Source: JAMCXS01 sp964459065
Lineage (GTDB): Bacteria; Acidobacteriota; Terriglobia; UBA7540
DNA: 28,772 nucleotides
NCBI GenBank assembly: GCA_964459065.1
Contig: CAYWMN010000012.1
Location: forward strand, 1 to 28,772
Direction: 5' to 3'
Position 1 is the stretch's first letter. Every line of letters begins with the position of its first letter. The notes under the pieces are model-generated. The model did not search any database. It saw only the letters and a list, made by a program, of their open reading frames with translations, and was not told the DNA's origin. Below, piece by piece: positions 7,047 through 16,279 of this stretch. Made by a program: the position numbers and the translations under genes.

Positions 7047-8301
7047 GGATCAACTCCCCGGGATTGGCGCCCCAGGCCGCCGGGCGGGCGCCAATCCGTG
7101 ATAAATATCTCATCAAGAGCGCCAGCACGATGACTTCAGGAAACAACCACCCAACGCCCCCGATTGGAAAAACTGATACCCCCGCCAGAAACGCCATCAC
7201 CACAAAATCCGCCGGATGCCTTGTCCGCCTGAGGCGATTGACAAAGACCCGCGCGAGATACCCTCTGAGCAGCGAGAAGAGCAGCAGATAGAGCGCCGCA
7301 AAGCATCCGAAGTCGGCGTATTGCAAGCCGATTCCGAAAGCGGGCGACCCCGTATCGCCGTAGTACCAGGCAGGGTAGAACTTCTTCGCAAGATAAAAAG
7401 TGCCGAAATCTTTTCGCTTGCCGGGCATCAAGGCACGCGGAACGAGCCCGTAAGTATTGGCTTCCAGCGTGAGCCGCCCGTCCTGCGCCGGCATGCGGGA
7501 GTCAATCACCAGCATGGCGTTCTGGGTGTAATCCGAATAGGAGCTGATCGTCTCCAGGGCAGCCACAGGGCTTTGCCCGAGTTTCATGGTTAAGGCAAAC
7601 AACGCCAGCACGATGCCGGCAACAGCCAGACCGCCCGCAAGGGCCCGTACAAGCCCCACCTTCTTCCCTTTCACATAAGCCTGAAACAACAGCAGAAGAA
7701 ACAGCAGAGTGAGCACCTGGCCTTTGCTTCCATGCAGCCAGAGCACCCCGGCGGCGGCAGCCACCACCCAACCCTTTTCAAACCGGGAGCGTCTGGTAAA
7801 CAGGATGAACACCACGGCAAGAAACGCGAGCGTGCTCGAAACGTAGGTCTGCATGCCGAACCCGGTGTGAGTCAGGCGGTAAATTTCCCGAGGGTCTCCC
7901 AGATATTCCCGGAATTTCAGCAGCACGGGAAGGTAGACCGACACGGCAAGCCCCAGGCACAGGAACGCAATCGGCCGGAAGTGACGATAGGACAGGGTTA
8001 ACGGAAGGCGAACAACCTTTTCCCGGGTCCACGCGTAGGCAACAACAAATGCCACGCTTTCGATGGCGAGAGTTGCATAGACGTAGAGATAAGCGTAGGC
8101 GCTGTACTCGGCCCCGAACACGCCTCCGAACAACTTCATGAAAACCAGGGGTAGAAGATAATAAGCGGGGATGCTGATCACAAAACTGGGGGTCAGAATA
8201 TTGAGAAAACTCCCTTCGCGACGGCTCAGCCAAAGGTAGCAGCCGACCGAAATCGCCAAGGATCCGGCAATGACCCACAGCGCGACTTCCCTTGAAACCA
8301 T
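7039..8301 (-). CDS. Wzy-like O-antigen/exopolysaccharide polymerase
   Basis: This 420-aa integral membrane protein has about eleven hydrophobic helices: near 6-26, 34-58, 68-90, 108-128, 150-168, 178-190, 195-212, 218-240, 328-352, 366-382 and 385-401. Between the eighth and ninth helices is a soluble loop of roughly 85 residues. The loop and the HGSKGQ motif (190-195) plus PRALMPGKRKDFG (288-300) resemble oligosaccharide repeat-unit polymerases, which join flipped lipid-linked repeats at the periplasmic face. Wzy proteins are poorly conserved, so the call rests on topology, these motifs and location with Wzx, a co-polymerase and glycosyltransferases. An O-antigen ligase is the alternative. 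Confidence 0.8.
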   Translation of the reverse strand: MVSREVALWVIAGSLAISVGCYLWLSRREGSFLNILTPSFVISIPAYYLLPLVFMKLFGGVFGAEYSAYAYLYVYATLAIESVAFVVAYAWTREKVVRLPLTLSYRHFRPIAFLCLGLAVSVYLPVLLKFREYLGDPREIYRLTHTGFGMQTYVSSTLAFLAVVFILFTRRSRFEKGWVVAAAAGVLWLHGSKGQVLTLLFLLLLFQAYVKGKKVGLVRALAGGLAVAGIVLALFALTMKLGQSPVAALETISSYSDYTQNAMLVIDSRMPAQDGRLTLEANTYGLVPRALMPGKRKDFGTFYLAKKFYPAWYYGDTGSPAFGIGLQYADFGCFAALYLLLFSLLRGYLARVFVNRLRRTRHPADFVVMAFLAGVSVFPIGGVGWLFPEVIVLALLMRYLSRIGARPAAWGANPGELIHA

Positions 8302-8321
8302 CTTTCAGCGATCCTGACTGA

Positions 8322-9119
8322 TCAGAATTTGTTCCCGCTCTTCGCTTCCCGGCTTGCCGCCCAGACAACCCGCCTGTCCGGACCCACGGGCCCCCGGCAA
8401 ATCTCCAGCTTGATCCCTGAGGTCTTGATGTGCGCGGGCCAATCCGGACCAATGTCCCACGCGGCAAGGATGCCCTGCTGATTGAGCGGGTCCGAGTGAT
8501 ACTCCGGCTCCTCAAGGTATTGAAGCTGCCCATTGGTCCACGCCGCTCTCGGGCGGGTTCGGTCCCGGTAAGGAACCGTGAAAAGGTGGACTCCGCCGGG
8601 AACCAGAACTCGGGCGGTTTCCCGGAGCGCGGCTTCCAGATCGATCACGTGTTCCAGGACGTCGCTTGAAACCATCAGATCAATCGATGAAGAGGGAAAC
8701 GTCAGCCGCGTAATGTCCTCGGACCGCGCTCCCTGAATGCCCACCTCGCCGCGCGGGACGGATTCGGAAAAAAAAGTCCGCGTGTAACGCCCGCTTTCAG
8801 ACAGCAGAGTTTTGAGCGGCGAGCCGGGGTCGAATTCCACAACACGAAGCCCGCGCAAATGCCCTGTGAACCGCTTTCTGATTTCTTCTGCAAGGAGCTC
8901 GTATCGCAGGTTCGCTCCGCACACGGCGCAGCAGGCAAACTCGCTTCCGGTGCCATTGGTCACAAAGAATGACCAGCGCCGGCAACATTGGCAGGTGCGG
9001 AATTTCCAGCGCGACAGGTTCTTAAGATAAGCGGGAGCTTTACGGTAAAGTTCCCCAACCATGGCTGAAGGCCCCCGCTGCCGTAAACGTCCTGCAAGCT
9101 TGGCAAGTAACCTAGGCAT
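8322..9119 (-). CDS. Zinc-ribbon class I SAM methyltransferase
   Basis: The 265-aa protein has an N-terminal treble-cysteine region, C43-x2-C46 and C64-x2-C67, which looks like a zinc ribbon. A methyltransferase type 11 core follows, with SSSIDLMVSSDVLEHV (143-158) and the VLVPGGVHLFTVPY strand (171-184). The normal glycine-rich SAM motif I is degenerate (VVEFDPGSPL, 93-102, instead of ExGxGxG). The likely role is methylation of a sugar hydroxyl or terminal group in the repeat unit. A ribosome site AAAGG lies nine bases before ATG 9119. The gene sits 20 nt upstream of the polymerase gene and about 63 nt after a GT4 gene. Confidence 0.8.
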   Translation of the reverse strand: MPRLLAKLAGRLRQRGPSAMVGELYRKAPAYLKNLSRWKFRTCQCCRRWSFFVTNGTGSEFACCAVCGANLRYELLAEEIRKRFTGHLRGLRVVEFDPGSPLKTLLSESGRYTRTFFSESVPRGEVGIQGARSEDITRLTFPSSSIDLMVSSDVLEHVIDLEAALRETARVLVPGGVHLFTVPYRDRTRPRAAWTNGQLQYLEEPEYHSDPLNQQGILAAWDIGPDWPAHIKTSGIKLEICRGPVGPDRRVVWAASREAKSGNKF

Positions 9120-9182
9120 TCCCTAAAACCTTTGCGCGCGGGACTGGAATTTGCATCGAGTTGAGAACCAAATCAATCTCAT

Positions 9183-10310
9183 CTAACTCCGCGCGTGGCG
9201 CTCAAGAATCAAGCGGATCAGCCGGCCGCTCCGCTCGCGGGAGAAATTCCCCGCGTGAACCTTTCCCTCTTCCGCCAGGCGTGCCCGGTACGCCCGGTCC
9301 CCCGCCAGCTTTTTCATGGCCTCAGCCGCCGGGCCCGGCACGTCGTTGGCAACCGAGACCGCCGCCGGTCCGGCGACTTCCCCAAGCGAAGTGGAATTGC
9401 TCACGATGGCCGGAGTGCCCGCCGCCATCGCCTCCAGCGGCGGATAGCCGAATCCTTCATACTTTGAAAGCAGCACCAGCGCGGTCGCCTGGCGGTAAAG
9501 GAACAATAGCTGGCGAGGCTGAAGACCCGTATAGACTCGCAGCCTTTGCCGGACGCCAAGCCTTGAGGCCAGTTCCAGAACCTCCGCGTAATGCCTTCGG
9601 TCCAGCTCGCTCGTAAAACCCAACACACACGCCAGATCGTGTTTGACGTCTTCGCGAATGGCCGCCAGCGCCCGAACCACCATCCCCAGGTTCTTGTAAG
9701 CGGTTGACCGCCCCACAAACAGGAAGTACGGCCCGGCCTCGTTCCCCGCGGGCGGCACTCCGGGCTCGTCGGAAAAAAACAACGGGTCAATCCAGTTGTA
9801 GACCACCGAAATCCTCTTCTCCGGCAGTCCCAAGTGGCGGACCAGATCCTGTTTGGTATGGTTGGAAACTGCGATGACCGAATCGGACGCCCTCAGCACC
9901 CTCGGCAGAACGTGCCGGAAATAGTGCCGCCAGCGAGGATAGAGGGCCGGGAAAAACAGTGGAAAAAGATCGTGAACGACCACCACTTGAGGGCACACGG
10001 GGGCAAGCATCCCTTCCGGCAGGGTTGATAACAACACCTGGGCGCGGTCCCGCAACAGCCGGGCCGGAAGCCCGGTCTGTGACCAGACCAGAGTCCGCAA
10101 GGCGTTGCCCGACAGCCCTCTTTCCCCTCGAATGGCAGCGGGCGTCGGCCGCCATTTCGCCCGGCCGTTCCCCTTCAGGCTGTTGGGCTCGGAGGTGTAG
10201 ACGAAAACTTCACTCTCCGAACCGGACAACTCGTCGACGACCGACCTCGTATAAGTGCTCAAACCATCGAAGCCGCCGCCAAGAAACGCCGCATTAATGG
10301 CAATCCGCAA
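9183..10310 (-). CDS. Glycosyltransferase family 4
   Basis: This is a 375-aa GT-B transferase for repeat-unit assembly. I place the start at TTG 10310 because translation then begins MRIAINAAFLGGG, the family's first strand. The longer in-frame ORF to 10517 would overlap the neighbouring gene by 143 nt and adds a non-family, low-complexity leader. TTG at 10337 is the second choice. Visible motifs are VVVHDLFPLF (109-118), SNHTKQDL (149-156), FVGRSTAYKNLG (198-209) and the nucleotide-sugar motif EGFGYPPLE (285-293). It is one of two successive GT4 genes that both seem to use TTG starts. The sugar donor is unknown. Confidence 0.88.
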   Translation of the reverse strand: MRIAINAAFLGGGFDGLSTYTRSVVDELSGSESEVFVYTSEPNSLKGNGRAKWRPTPAAIRGERGLSGNALRTLVWSQTGLPARLLRDRAQVLLSTLPEGMLAPVCPQVVVVHDLFPLFFPALYPRWRHYFRHVLPRVLRASDSVIAVSNHTKQDLVRHLGLPEKRISVVYNWIDPLFFSDEPGVPPAGNEAGPYFLFVGRSTAYKNLGMVVRALAAIREDVKHDLACVLGFTSELDRRHYAEVLELASRLGVRQRLRVYTGLQPRQLLFLYRQATALVLLSKYEGFGYPPLEAMAAGTPAIVSNSTSLGEVAGPAAVSVANDVPGPAAEAMKKLAGDRAYRARLAEEGKVHAGNFSRERSGRLIRLILERHARS

Positions 10311-10374
10311 CGGTATCCGAACCCTTTCAACGCACAAAATGGCGCTGCTTCCCCGCCCGGCCGCGGGCGTTGCC

Positions 10375-11544
10375 TCAACCCCGCCGACGGCCGGGTCCCA
10401 AGGCGGCAGCCCTGGTGAAAACTTCCAGACTTTCGCGGGCGCAGCGTTCCCAGCTGAACCCCGCAGCCCGCTCACGGCCTCTTTCGGCAAGTCGCCGCCG
10501 CAACCCGGAATCTTCAAGGGCGCGGCGCATCACTTCCGCCATCTCTTCCACCGAAAGAGGATCGAAATACTCCAGCACGCCACCCGAAACCTCCGGCAGA
10601 CACGAACTATTCGACGCGATGGTGGGAACGCCGCAGGCCATCGCCTCCACCATGGGCAGACAAAAGCCCTCGTAAAGAGAAGGAATGATCACCAGCGAGG
10701 CGCTCTTGACAAGCGTGGCCATGTCGGCGGCATCCAGTTCCCCGGTCAGGACAATCCCGCCGCCCTTCCGGCTGGTCGCGGCCGCTTCCCGGATCCGCTC
10801 GTGCCCCGGCCCGAACGTACCCGCCAGAACCAACTGCGTGCCGAGCGAGCCGGGCCCCTCCTGAAGCCGCTCCCAGGCCCGGATCAGCCGAACAAGGTTC
10901 TTCCTGAGCTGAACCATCCCATGGTGCAGGACAAACGGTTTCTCAATTCCCAGACGGCCGAGCAAAGCGGCTCTCCGTTCCGCGTCGGGCGCAGCCTCGT
11001 TGTAAAACCGCTTGTTATAGCCCGGGTAAGTGACCTCAATCGAGTCGGGATCGAGACGCAGGACTTCCACCAGGTCGCGTTTTGACCAGGCGGAGATGGT
11101 CAGAATCCGGCTGGCCAGCCGGGCGTTTATCCGTGTCATCCAGCGAAGCCGCCCGCAGCCCGCCACCATCCCCGGGGCCAGGAGAAACGGAATGGCATCG
11201 AGGATGGTCGTGACCGATGCCATCAGGGGATTCGAAATCGCCCAGTGCGCGGTGGGCAGGAAAACCACGTCGGGCTTCTCCCGCCAAGTTGCAAGCGCCA
11301 TGCCGCCCAGCATCCAAACGCGCCAGTGCCCCGCCGCCCAGCTTTTCCTCACCGAAAAAAGCGGCGAGGCCGGGACGCTGCCATTCCCCTGCTCCCCGCG
11401 CGACGCAAAACCCCGGAAGGCTATCGGCCGGTCCAAGCTTTCGGCAACCCGCAGGCATTCCGGAAGAAGGTTGGAAAGATAGGAGCCCGTTCCGGTGTAA
11501 CGGTAACGCGGCGAAAGAAACAAGGTGTCAACGGCGACGATCAA
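10375..11544 (-). CDS. Glycosyltransferase family 4
   Basis: The 389-aa GT-B transferase starts at TTG 11544. A strong AGGAGG lies nine bases upstream, and the protein then begins MIVAVDTLFL, the expected first strand. Its TTGA overlaps the stop of the upstream GT2 gene by 4 nt, a coupling arrangement. The longer reading to 11808 is out-of-frame translation of that GT2 gene. Motifs are SAWSKRDL (151-158), HHGMVQLRKNL (207-217) and EGFCLPMVE (292-300), the nucleotide-sugar binding glutamate pair. A GFSW helix lies near the end. It probably adds a hexose or deoxyhexose in the repeat unit; the substrate is unknown. Confidence 0.9.
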   Translation of the reverse strand: MIVAVDTLFLSPRYRYTGTGSYLSNLLPECLRVAESLDRPIAFRGFASRGEQGNGSVPASPLFSVRKSWAAGHWRVWMLGGMALATWREKPDVVFLPTAHWAISNPLMASVTTILDAIPFLLAPGMVAGCGRLRWMTRINARLASRILTISAWSKRDLVEVLRLDPDSIEVTYPGYNKRFYNEAAPDAERRAALLGRLGIEKPFVLHHGMVQLRKNLVRLIRAWERLQEGPGSLGTQLVLAGTFGPGHERIREAAATSRKGGGIVLTGELDAADMATLVKSASLVIIPSLYEGFCLPMVEAMACGVPTIASNSSCLPEVSGGVLEYFDPLSVEEMAEVMRRALEDSGLRRRLAERGRERAAGFSWERCARESLEVFTRAAALGPGRRRG

Positions 11545-12422
11545 ACGACTTTTTCCTCCTGTCCGTGGCGGGCGGCCACAGCCTCTCCGTACTCGCCAAT
11601 AGCCCTTTCGGCTTCCTGCCGGTAAAGCTCTTCCACGCGCCCGGCGCCGCCGGCCGACTCCAGTTCCTGAAGCTTGGCGTAAGCGGCCAGCCGGTAAAAA
11701 GCCATGAAGCAGGTCACATAAAAGCCCCGCCATCCATCCCGGTAGCCGCCGCTCTTCAGGTACTTCGAGACGAACTCCTTGACCGTGGAGAGCAACGCCT
11801 TCGAGCAACTGGCATGCCGGCGCCGCTCGAAACTCTGCATCGCCTCAATGCTGGTGTACTGGTTCAGCTTGCGGATAAATTGCGTGCTGTCGATGTAAGT
11901 AAAATGAAGAATCGCATTTTGGCCGCTGTAAGGCAGCCTGATGATCCGGGCGGATTCAGTGGGAGTAAAGTCGTGGTGCGCCATCGAACTTGCCCGGATT
12001 TTTCCCTTCCGAAAGAAACGCGTCTGGTAATCCTGCTCCGGCCCCCATCCGGCTCCCCGGAGCGCGGCTCCCATCACAAAATTCCGGCGTGGAACCAGGG
12101 CGACGTCCGCACGGTCCGAGCCGGCAATCCGCCTCAAGTCCCGGCTGAGCGCGAGCGGCGCCACTTCATCGGCGTCCAGAACAAAGACCCACTCGCACGA
12201 CGCCTGGGCAACGGCGAACTCCCGCGGCGCGTATTGGAATCCCGGCCCGGCGTGCAAGCACACCCTGGCGCCGTACCGGCGGGCGATGTTCGCCGTATCA
12301 TCCTGGCTGTTCATGTCCACCACGACAATTTCGTCCGCCCAGGGCGCTACCGACCTCAGCGCCAGAGGGAGATTGCGCTCTTCGTTCAGCGTGTTCATCA
12401 CCACCGAGATCCCTTGTTTCAT
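11541..12422 (-). CDS. Glycosyltransferase family 2 (WaaE/KdtX-like)
   Basis: The 293-aa protein resembles the WaaE/KdtX beta-glucosyltransferase-like branch of GT2. It starts with ISVVMNTLNEERNL and has WADEIVVVDMNSQDDT (28-43). A clear DxD metal site lies in VLDADE (81-86), and a conserved RFFRKGK region at 135-141. A C-terminal amphipathic, aromatic segment (about 215-255) may contact the membrane. The start is ATG 12422, overlapping the Wzx stop as ATGA; upstream ATGs at 12434 and 12446 would lie deeper inside wzx. The gene ends in a 4-nt overlap with the following GT4. It probably adds an inner sugar of the repeat unit. Confidence 0.9.
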   Translation of the reverse strand: MKQGISVVMNTLNEERNLPLALRSVAPWADEIVVVDMNSQDDTANIARRYGARVCLHAGPGFQYAPREFAVAQASCEWVFVLDADEVAPLALSRDLRRIAGSDRADVALVPRRNFVMGAALRGAGWGPEQDYQTRFFRKGKIRASSMAHHDFTPTESARIIRLPYSGQNAILHFTYIDSTQFIRKLNQYTSIEAMQSFERRRHASCSKALLSTVKEFVSKYLKSGGYRDGWRGFYVTCFMAFYRLAAYAKLQELESAGGAGRVEELYRQEAERAIGEYGEAVAARHGQEEKVV

Positions 12423-13930
12423 GCCTGTTTCCATGCGAGTGTCCATAGCTTTCTGGCGTCGTCGGAATATCGGGCCGCCAGGCCCGCCCCGTACACAACC
12501 GCGTACGCCGCCGCCGCCATCAGCAGTTCCGGCACGCTCGAGGGCCGCCAGATAAGCTGAAGCCCATAAGCCAGAATCCCCACCGTGATCGCCCACGCCC
12601 AGATGGGGGCAACCACCGGCAACACCCGGAAACGGCCCTCGCTTTGTGCGACCCGGCAGAGAAAAATGTTCGACAGGTTCACAACCAGGACGGCCGCGGC
12701 ATAACCGAGCGGCCCCCACAACCAGATGAACGGAACCCCGAGGACCCAGGTGCCGGCCATCCAAAACAAAGCAAACAGGAAGGTCAGGCGCGAGCGTCCC
12801 AGAGCATTCAGGAGTGAGACCAGGGGAATAAAAGTCGGAGCAAAGAGGCTCCCCGACCAGAAGAGGTAAAAAAGAGGGAGAGCCACAAGCCATTTTTCGC
12901 CAAAAACGATTCGCGTGATCGGAACAGCGAACACCAGCACCAGAATGGCTCCGGGAGCGACGATGGCGTTCGTCGCCTGAATCGACCGCTCAACAAACCT
13001 TGCGAGCGACCCCGGATGGTTCTGCATTCGCGAAAAGGCGGACAGGTAAACCCGCTGAAAGACCGCGATCGCCAGCACCGGCCAGGCCGCAAAGGTGCTT
13101 GCCCAGCTCACGTAACCCATCTGGGCGGCTCCCAGAAGCACCCCGATATAGAGAGGACCGATACTGTCCTTCAGGAGCGAGACGAAGGTGATTCCCTGAT
13201 AGGGAAGTCCAAAACGCAGGTGAGGTTTGACCTTTTTCCAGCTGAGAGACCAGCCCATGCGCCACGGAGAAACCACGTTGGCCAGGACGGCGCCCACAAG
13301 TGAGCGCGCCAGCAAGGCAACGCCGAAGCTCATCGCTCCCCACCCGATCCAGGCCAGCCCCACCGCCGAGCCGTTGAAAACCGCCGCCATCGCAATCTCA
13401 ATGAAGGCGAGCTTGCCGTAAATCAGGTTGCGCTCCAGACGGACGGTCGGAATCACCTGAAAGGAAGTGCACAGCAAAGAGAGCGCCACCAGGCGAAACA
13501 GCCAGGCCTCCGAATCGGGCAAGTGATAAAGATGCGCAACGATGGGCGAGAGGACCCAGAAGACCGCGCAGATCGCGACAACCAGAATCTGCTGGAACGC
13601 AAAGACCGCCCGGTACTCAACTTCGGCCGGCTCGCGGGGCTCGCGAATCAGGCTTGCAGCCAGCCCCGCATCACCAAACGCCAACAGGAAGGTTCGAAGG
13701 AACACGACGATGGCGAAGATTCCGAATTCCGCCGGGGTCAGCAGCCGGGCCAGCAAGACCGCCCCCAACACATTCAGACTCTGGGCGACGACCTGGCGAA
13801 TCCCCAGCGCGGTCGCTCCCTGCAAGGTTCGCCGGCCGATTCCAAGAGGCGTCCAGGACTCGGCCCCAGGATCTTCGCGATGGGCAGGTCCGACGGGTAT
13901 AGCGGAGCAAATTTGCTTTGGAGCCGTCAT
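12419..13930 (-). CDS. wzx: Wzx-type polysaccharide flippase
   Basis: The 503-aa polytopic membrane protein belongs to the polysaccharide transporter branch of the MOP exporter superfamily, and moves the lipid-linked repeat unit across the inner membrane. After a roughly 30-residue hydrophilic leader comes the family opening RRTLQGATALGIRQVV (33-48). ARLLTPAEFGIFAIVVF (61-77), GDAGLAASLI (86-95) and ERNLIYGKLAFIEI (166-179) follow. About twelve to fourteen hydrophobic helices extend to the C terminus. The start codon follows directly after the upstream methyltransferase stop (TAA then ATG), and the 3' end overlaps the GT2 gene. Presence beside a Wzy-like polymerase defines a Wzx/Wzy pathway rather than an ABC-transporter one. 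Confidence 0.92.
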   Translation of the reverse strand: MTAPKQICSAIPVGPAHREDPGAESWTPLGIGRRTLQGATALGIRQVVAQSLNVLGAVLLARLLTPAEFGIFAIVVFLRTFLLAFGDAGLAASLIREPREPAEVEYRAVFAFQQILVVAICAVFWVLSPIVAHLYHLPDSEAWLFRLVALSLLCTSFQVIPTVRLERNLIYGKLAFIEIAMAAVFNGSAVGLAWIGWGAMSFGVALLARSLVGAVLANVVSPWRMGWSLSWKKVKPHLRFGLPYQGITFVSLLKDSIGPLYIGVLLGAAQMGYVSWASTFAAWPVLAIAVFQRVYLSAFSRMQNHPGSLARFVERSIQATNAIVAPGAILVLVFAVPITRIVFGEKWLVALPLFYLFWSGSLFAPTFIPLVSLLNALGRSRLTFLFALFWMAGTWVLGVPFIWLWGPLGYAAAVLVVNLSNIFLCRVAQSEGRFRVLPVVAPIWAWAITVGILAYGLQLIWRPSSVPELLMAAAAYAVVYGAGLAARYSDDARKLWTLAWKQA

Positions 13931-14650
13931 TTATAATACGTTCATAGCCTTCGCTAATTTGCGTCCCAGCACCTTGACCGGCTTCGGCATAAAGCGCCGG
14001 ACCGTTTCGGTTGAACCGAAAGCGTAGGCAGCCATCCGATTCTTGATTCGGTCCGTTGTCGAAGCACACTTCACCTTGCGGGCGTAAGCAATCGATCCCA
14101 CAAGGTGAACATCTTTGAACCTTCGAGAATCGCAAAGGCCTTCGATGACCACCCTTCTCGGTCCGTCTCCACACGTCGTGTCGTGCAGCGCCACGACACC
14201 TCCTTCAACAACCTTTGGCGCCCAAAGATCAAAATCTCTTCGTGCGGATTCGTAGTCGTGCGCACCATCGATAAACACAAGCTCGACCCGCTCCTCGAAG
14301 TTGCGGGCTGCTGCTTCCGATGTCTTGACAAGGGGAATCACCACATCACTCAAGCCGGATTCCGCGATGTTCTTTTTAAACTCATCGAACGTCCAGACAC
14401 TTCCGAAATCTTCGCGGTGCTCGTCTGATCCCGTGTGGGGATCAATCGCCCACACGCGAGCTTTCTGCCCGGCCAGGCTGCCTTTTCCCAACCAAATGGT
14501 TGATTTCCCTTTCCAGGAACCGATCTCAACAATCGCACCTCGCCCCTCGCATTCTCGCGCTAGTTTGAAAAGCAGTTCGCCTTCGCAGTCCATCAGCCAT
14601 CCCCCGACTCGGGCTGCCAGCGGGCGGGCTTCTTCCATTTCGAAGCTCAT
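13931..14650 (-). CDS. Class I SAM methyltransferase (Methyltransf_24 type)
   Basis: The 239-aa protein starts at ATG 14650, which has AGGAGG nine bases upstream. The longer in-frame extension to 14875 lacks family features. Motif I, VEIGSWKGKS (41-50), binds SAM. AIDPHTG (68-74) ends the second strand with the ribose-binding acid. FIDGAHDYESARRDFDLW (126-143) and GGVVALHDTT (150-159) are signatures of the Methyltransf_24/cephalosporin-hydroxylase-like group found in many surface-sugar clusters. The C-terminal tail (about 205-239) is basic and may bind membrane. It probably methylates a sugar in the repeat unit. About 227 nt separates it from the upstream co-polymerase gene, the longest internal gap in the operon. 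A secondary promoter there is possible, but I could not recognise one. Confidence 0.85.
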   Translation of the reverse strand: MSFEMEEARPLAARVGGWLMDCEGELLFKLARECEGRGAIVEIGSWKGKSTIWLGKGSLAGQKARVWAIDPHTGSDEHREDFGSVWTFDEFKKNIAESGLSDVVIPLVKTSEAAARNFEERVELVFIDGAHDYESARRDFDLWAPKVVEGGVVALHDTTCGDGPRRVVIEGLCDSRRFKDVHLVGSIAYARKVKCASTTDRIKNRMAAYAFGSTETVRRFMPKPVKVLGRKLAKAMNVL

Positions 14651-14877
14651 CTTGGGAATCCTCCTGTAAAGCCGGGATTTCCCGGGGAGGTCCTGGATCG
14701 CGGTGCGGAAACAACATCGCATCCTTCCCGGGCGGATACCAGCAATAGGGGCAGAGGTAACTCCGCCTGTAACCTGATTGAAACTCTCACAATCCTGAGT
14801 TAGAAAGCCTCCTCTTCGAGCTTTCGACAAAGAGCCTTCGTGGGGTAACCGGCGTCCCCCACTTCTCAGCCGCAAAG

Positions 14878-16263
14878 CTACTGCTCGCCGCCCGGGCCGG
14901 CCTTACGCCGGCGCCAAAGCCGCCACAGCCGCCGGGGGCTTGCCGGCGCGAGCCGGAAAGCGTTCCGGCGCCTCCACAGCGGGTGTGCCCGCAAGGTCAG
15001 GTAGACCTCTTGCGCCAGCGCCTTGCGGGGATCCGACGGGTCAGCCACCTCCCAGCGCGCGCGGGCAAACAACCAGGCGGCGGCAGCCGCCAAACCCAAA
15101 CAGGCGCAGCCCAGCGCGATCGCGCGGCGCGGTGGAAAGGACTTCGTTTCCGGCACCTCGGGCGGGTCCAGAACCTTGACGGAAGGGATGTCGCGAGCCG
15201 CCTCCACCCGTGCAAGCTCGTATTGCTGGGTCAGCGTCTTAAAAACCGCTTCTTCCACCTTCACCCGCCGCAGCAGGTCGGCATAAGTCACGCCCAGCCG
15301 GGGAAGCTCCCGCAGACTGGGATACAGGTCGCCGGCGCTGCTTTTGGCGTCCGCTTTCCCGCCGCCGAGCTTTTCAAGCTGCCGCCGCAGTTCATTCACC
15401 CTCGCTTGAGCGGCCTGCACGTGCACGTTGCCCGAGGTGTAGATTTGCTTCAAGGCTTCGAGTTCCGCCTCGGCCCCGATCAGGTTGCCCTGCAGCGTTG
15501 CCGCCGCACTCACCAGGGCCCTGCCCTGGCTTGGAATATCCATCGCCGTATTCTTGCTGGCGAACCGGCTGAAATTCTTTTCGGCAGTTTCAAGGTCCCT
15601 CTTGACGTGGACCAGGCGGGTTGCCAGGAAGGTGCTTTCCCGGTGCGCCGCCGACGTGGTGAGATGGTTGACGACGTAGTTCAGTTCATGGATATATTCC
15701 GCGGCCATGGCGGCTGCGCGCCCGGGCCTGCGGTCGCTGACCGAAATGGTAATAATCCCGCTCTGGCGGTCGGCGGAAACCCGGGTCTCCTTCGCCAGAA
15801 CCCGCCGCGCGTCTTCCGGGTAGCGGACCCCGTAAACCTTTTGCAGATCGAACCGGTCGACCACCGCTTGGCGCACCCGGTCGCTATTCAAAATCCCCAC
15901 CAGCAACGCGCTGGAGTTCTTGATTCCCATGGAGTTTTCCAGCAGTCCGGCCGCCCCGCCCAGTTGTCCTCCCAAGCCCGCCAAAGCCGCCGCAATCGAT
16001 CCCGAACCGCCCTGCGCGGGCGGCATCAGCCGCACGGTCGACGTGTAACGGCTCGGAATCAGCAACGCGATCAGAGCGCCCAGCACCAGGGCACCGAGCG
16101 CAGCCTTCGCCAGCAGGCCTCGCCCGTCCCACAACAGCCGCAGGCGCTGCGCCGTCCGCTCCCGCGCCTGCAATAGGGCCTTCTCGTCGACAGCCTCGAG
16201 ATAAAAACCTTCGGGCTGCTCCGCTCTCGGGGGCTCGTACGGGGTTTTGGCCGGTGATTTCAT
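14878..16263 (-). CDS. Wzz/GumC-like polysaccharide co-polymerase, no kinase domain
   Basis: This inner-membrane chain-length regulator is 461 aa. A cytoplasmic N-terminal segment leads to a first membrane helix at about 52-70, then the Wzz domain (YTSTVRLMPP at 73-82). Helical, coiled-coil-prone sequence spans about 205-300. The proline-rich stretch VLDPPEVPETKSFPPR (364-379) precedes the second helix at about 381-402. The 59-residue cytoplasmic tail is arginine-rich and has no Walker motifs or tyrosine cluster, so this is not a Wzc-type autokinase. A glycine/alanine-rich patch (84-106) lies early in the periplasmic part. ATG 16263 has AGGGA just upstream. It sits 32 nt downstream of the PAP2-Wzi gene. 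Confidence 0.9.
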   Translation of the reverse strand: MKSPAKTPYEPPRAEQPEGFYLEAVDEKALLQARERTAQRLRLLWDGRGLLAKAALGALVLGALIALLIPSRYTSTVRLMPPAQGGSGSIAAALAGLGGQLGGAAGLLENSMGIKNSSALLVGILNSDRVRQAVVDRFDLQKVYGVRYPEDARRVLAKETRVSADRQSGIITISVSDRRPGRAAAMAAEYIHELNYVVNHLTTSAAHRESTFLATRLVHVKRDLETAEKNFSRFASKNTAMDIPSQGRALVSAAATLQGNLIGAEAELEALKQIYTSGNVHVQAAQARVNELRRQLEKLGGGKADAKSSAGDLYPSLRELPRLGVTYADLLRRVKVEEAVFKTLTQQYELARVEAARDIPSVKVLDPPEVPETKSFPPRRAIALGCACLGLAAAAAWLFARARWEVADPSDPRKALAQEVYLTLRAHPLWRRRNAFRLAPASPRRLWRLWRRRKAGPGGEQ

Positions 16264-16279
16264 CGTTCCCTAATGTCCT

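Noticed and set aside
11217..12560. 447-codon plus-strand open frame (similar ones at 14983-16176, 16254-17408 and 19541-21022)
   Set aside because: Each is a shadow of a minus-strand polysaccharide gene with clear family motifs.
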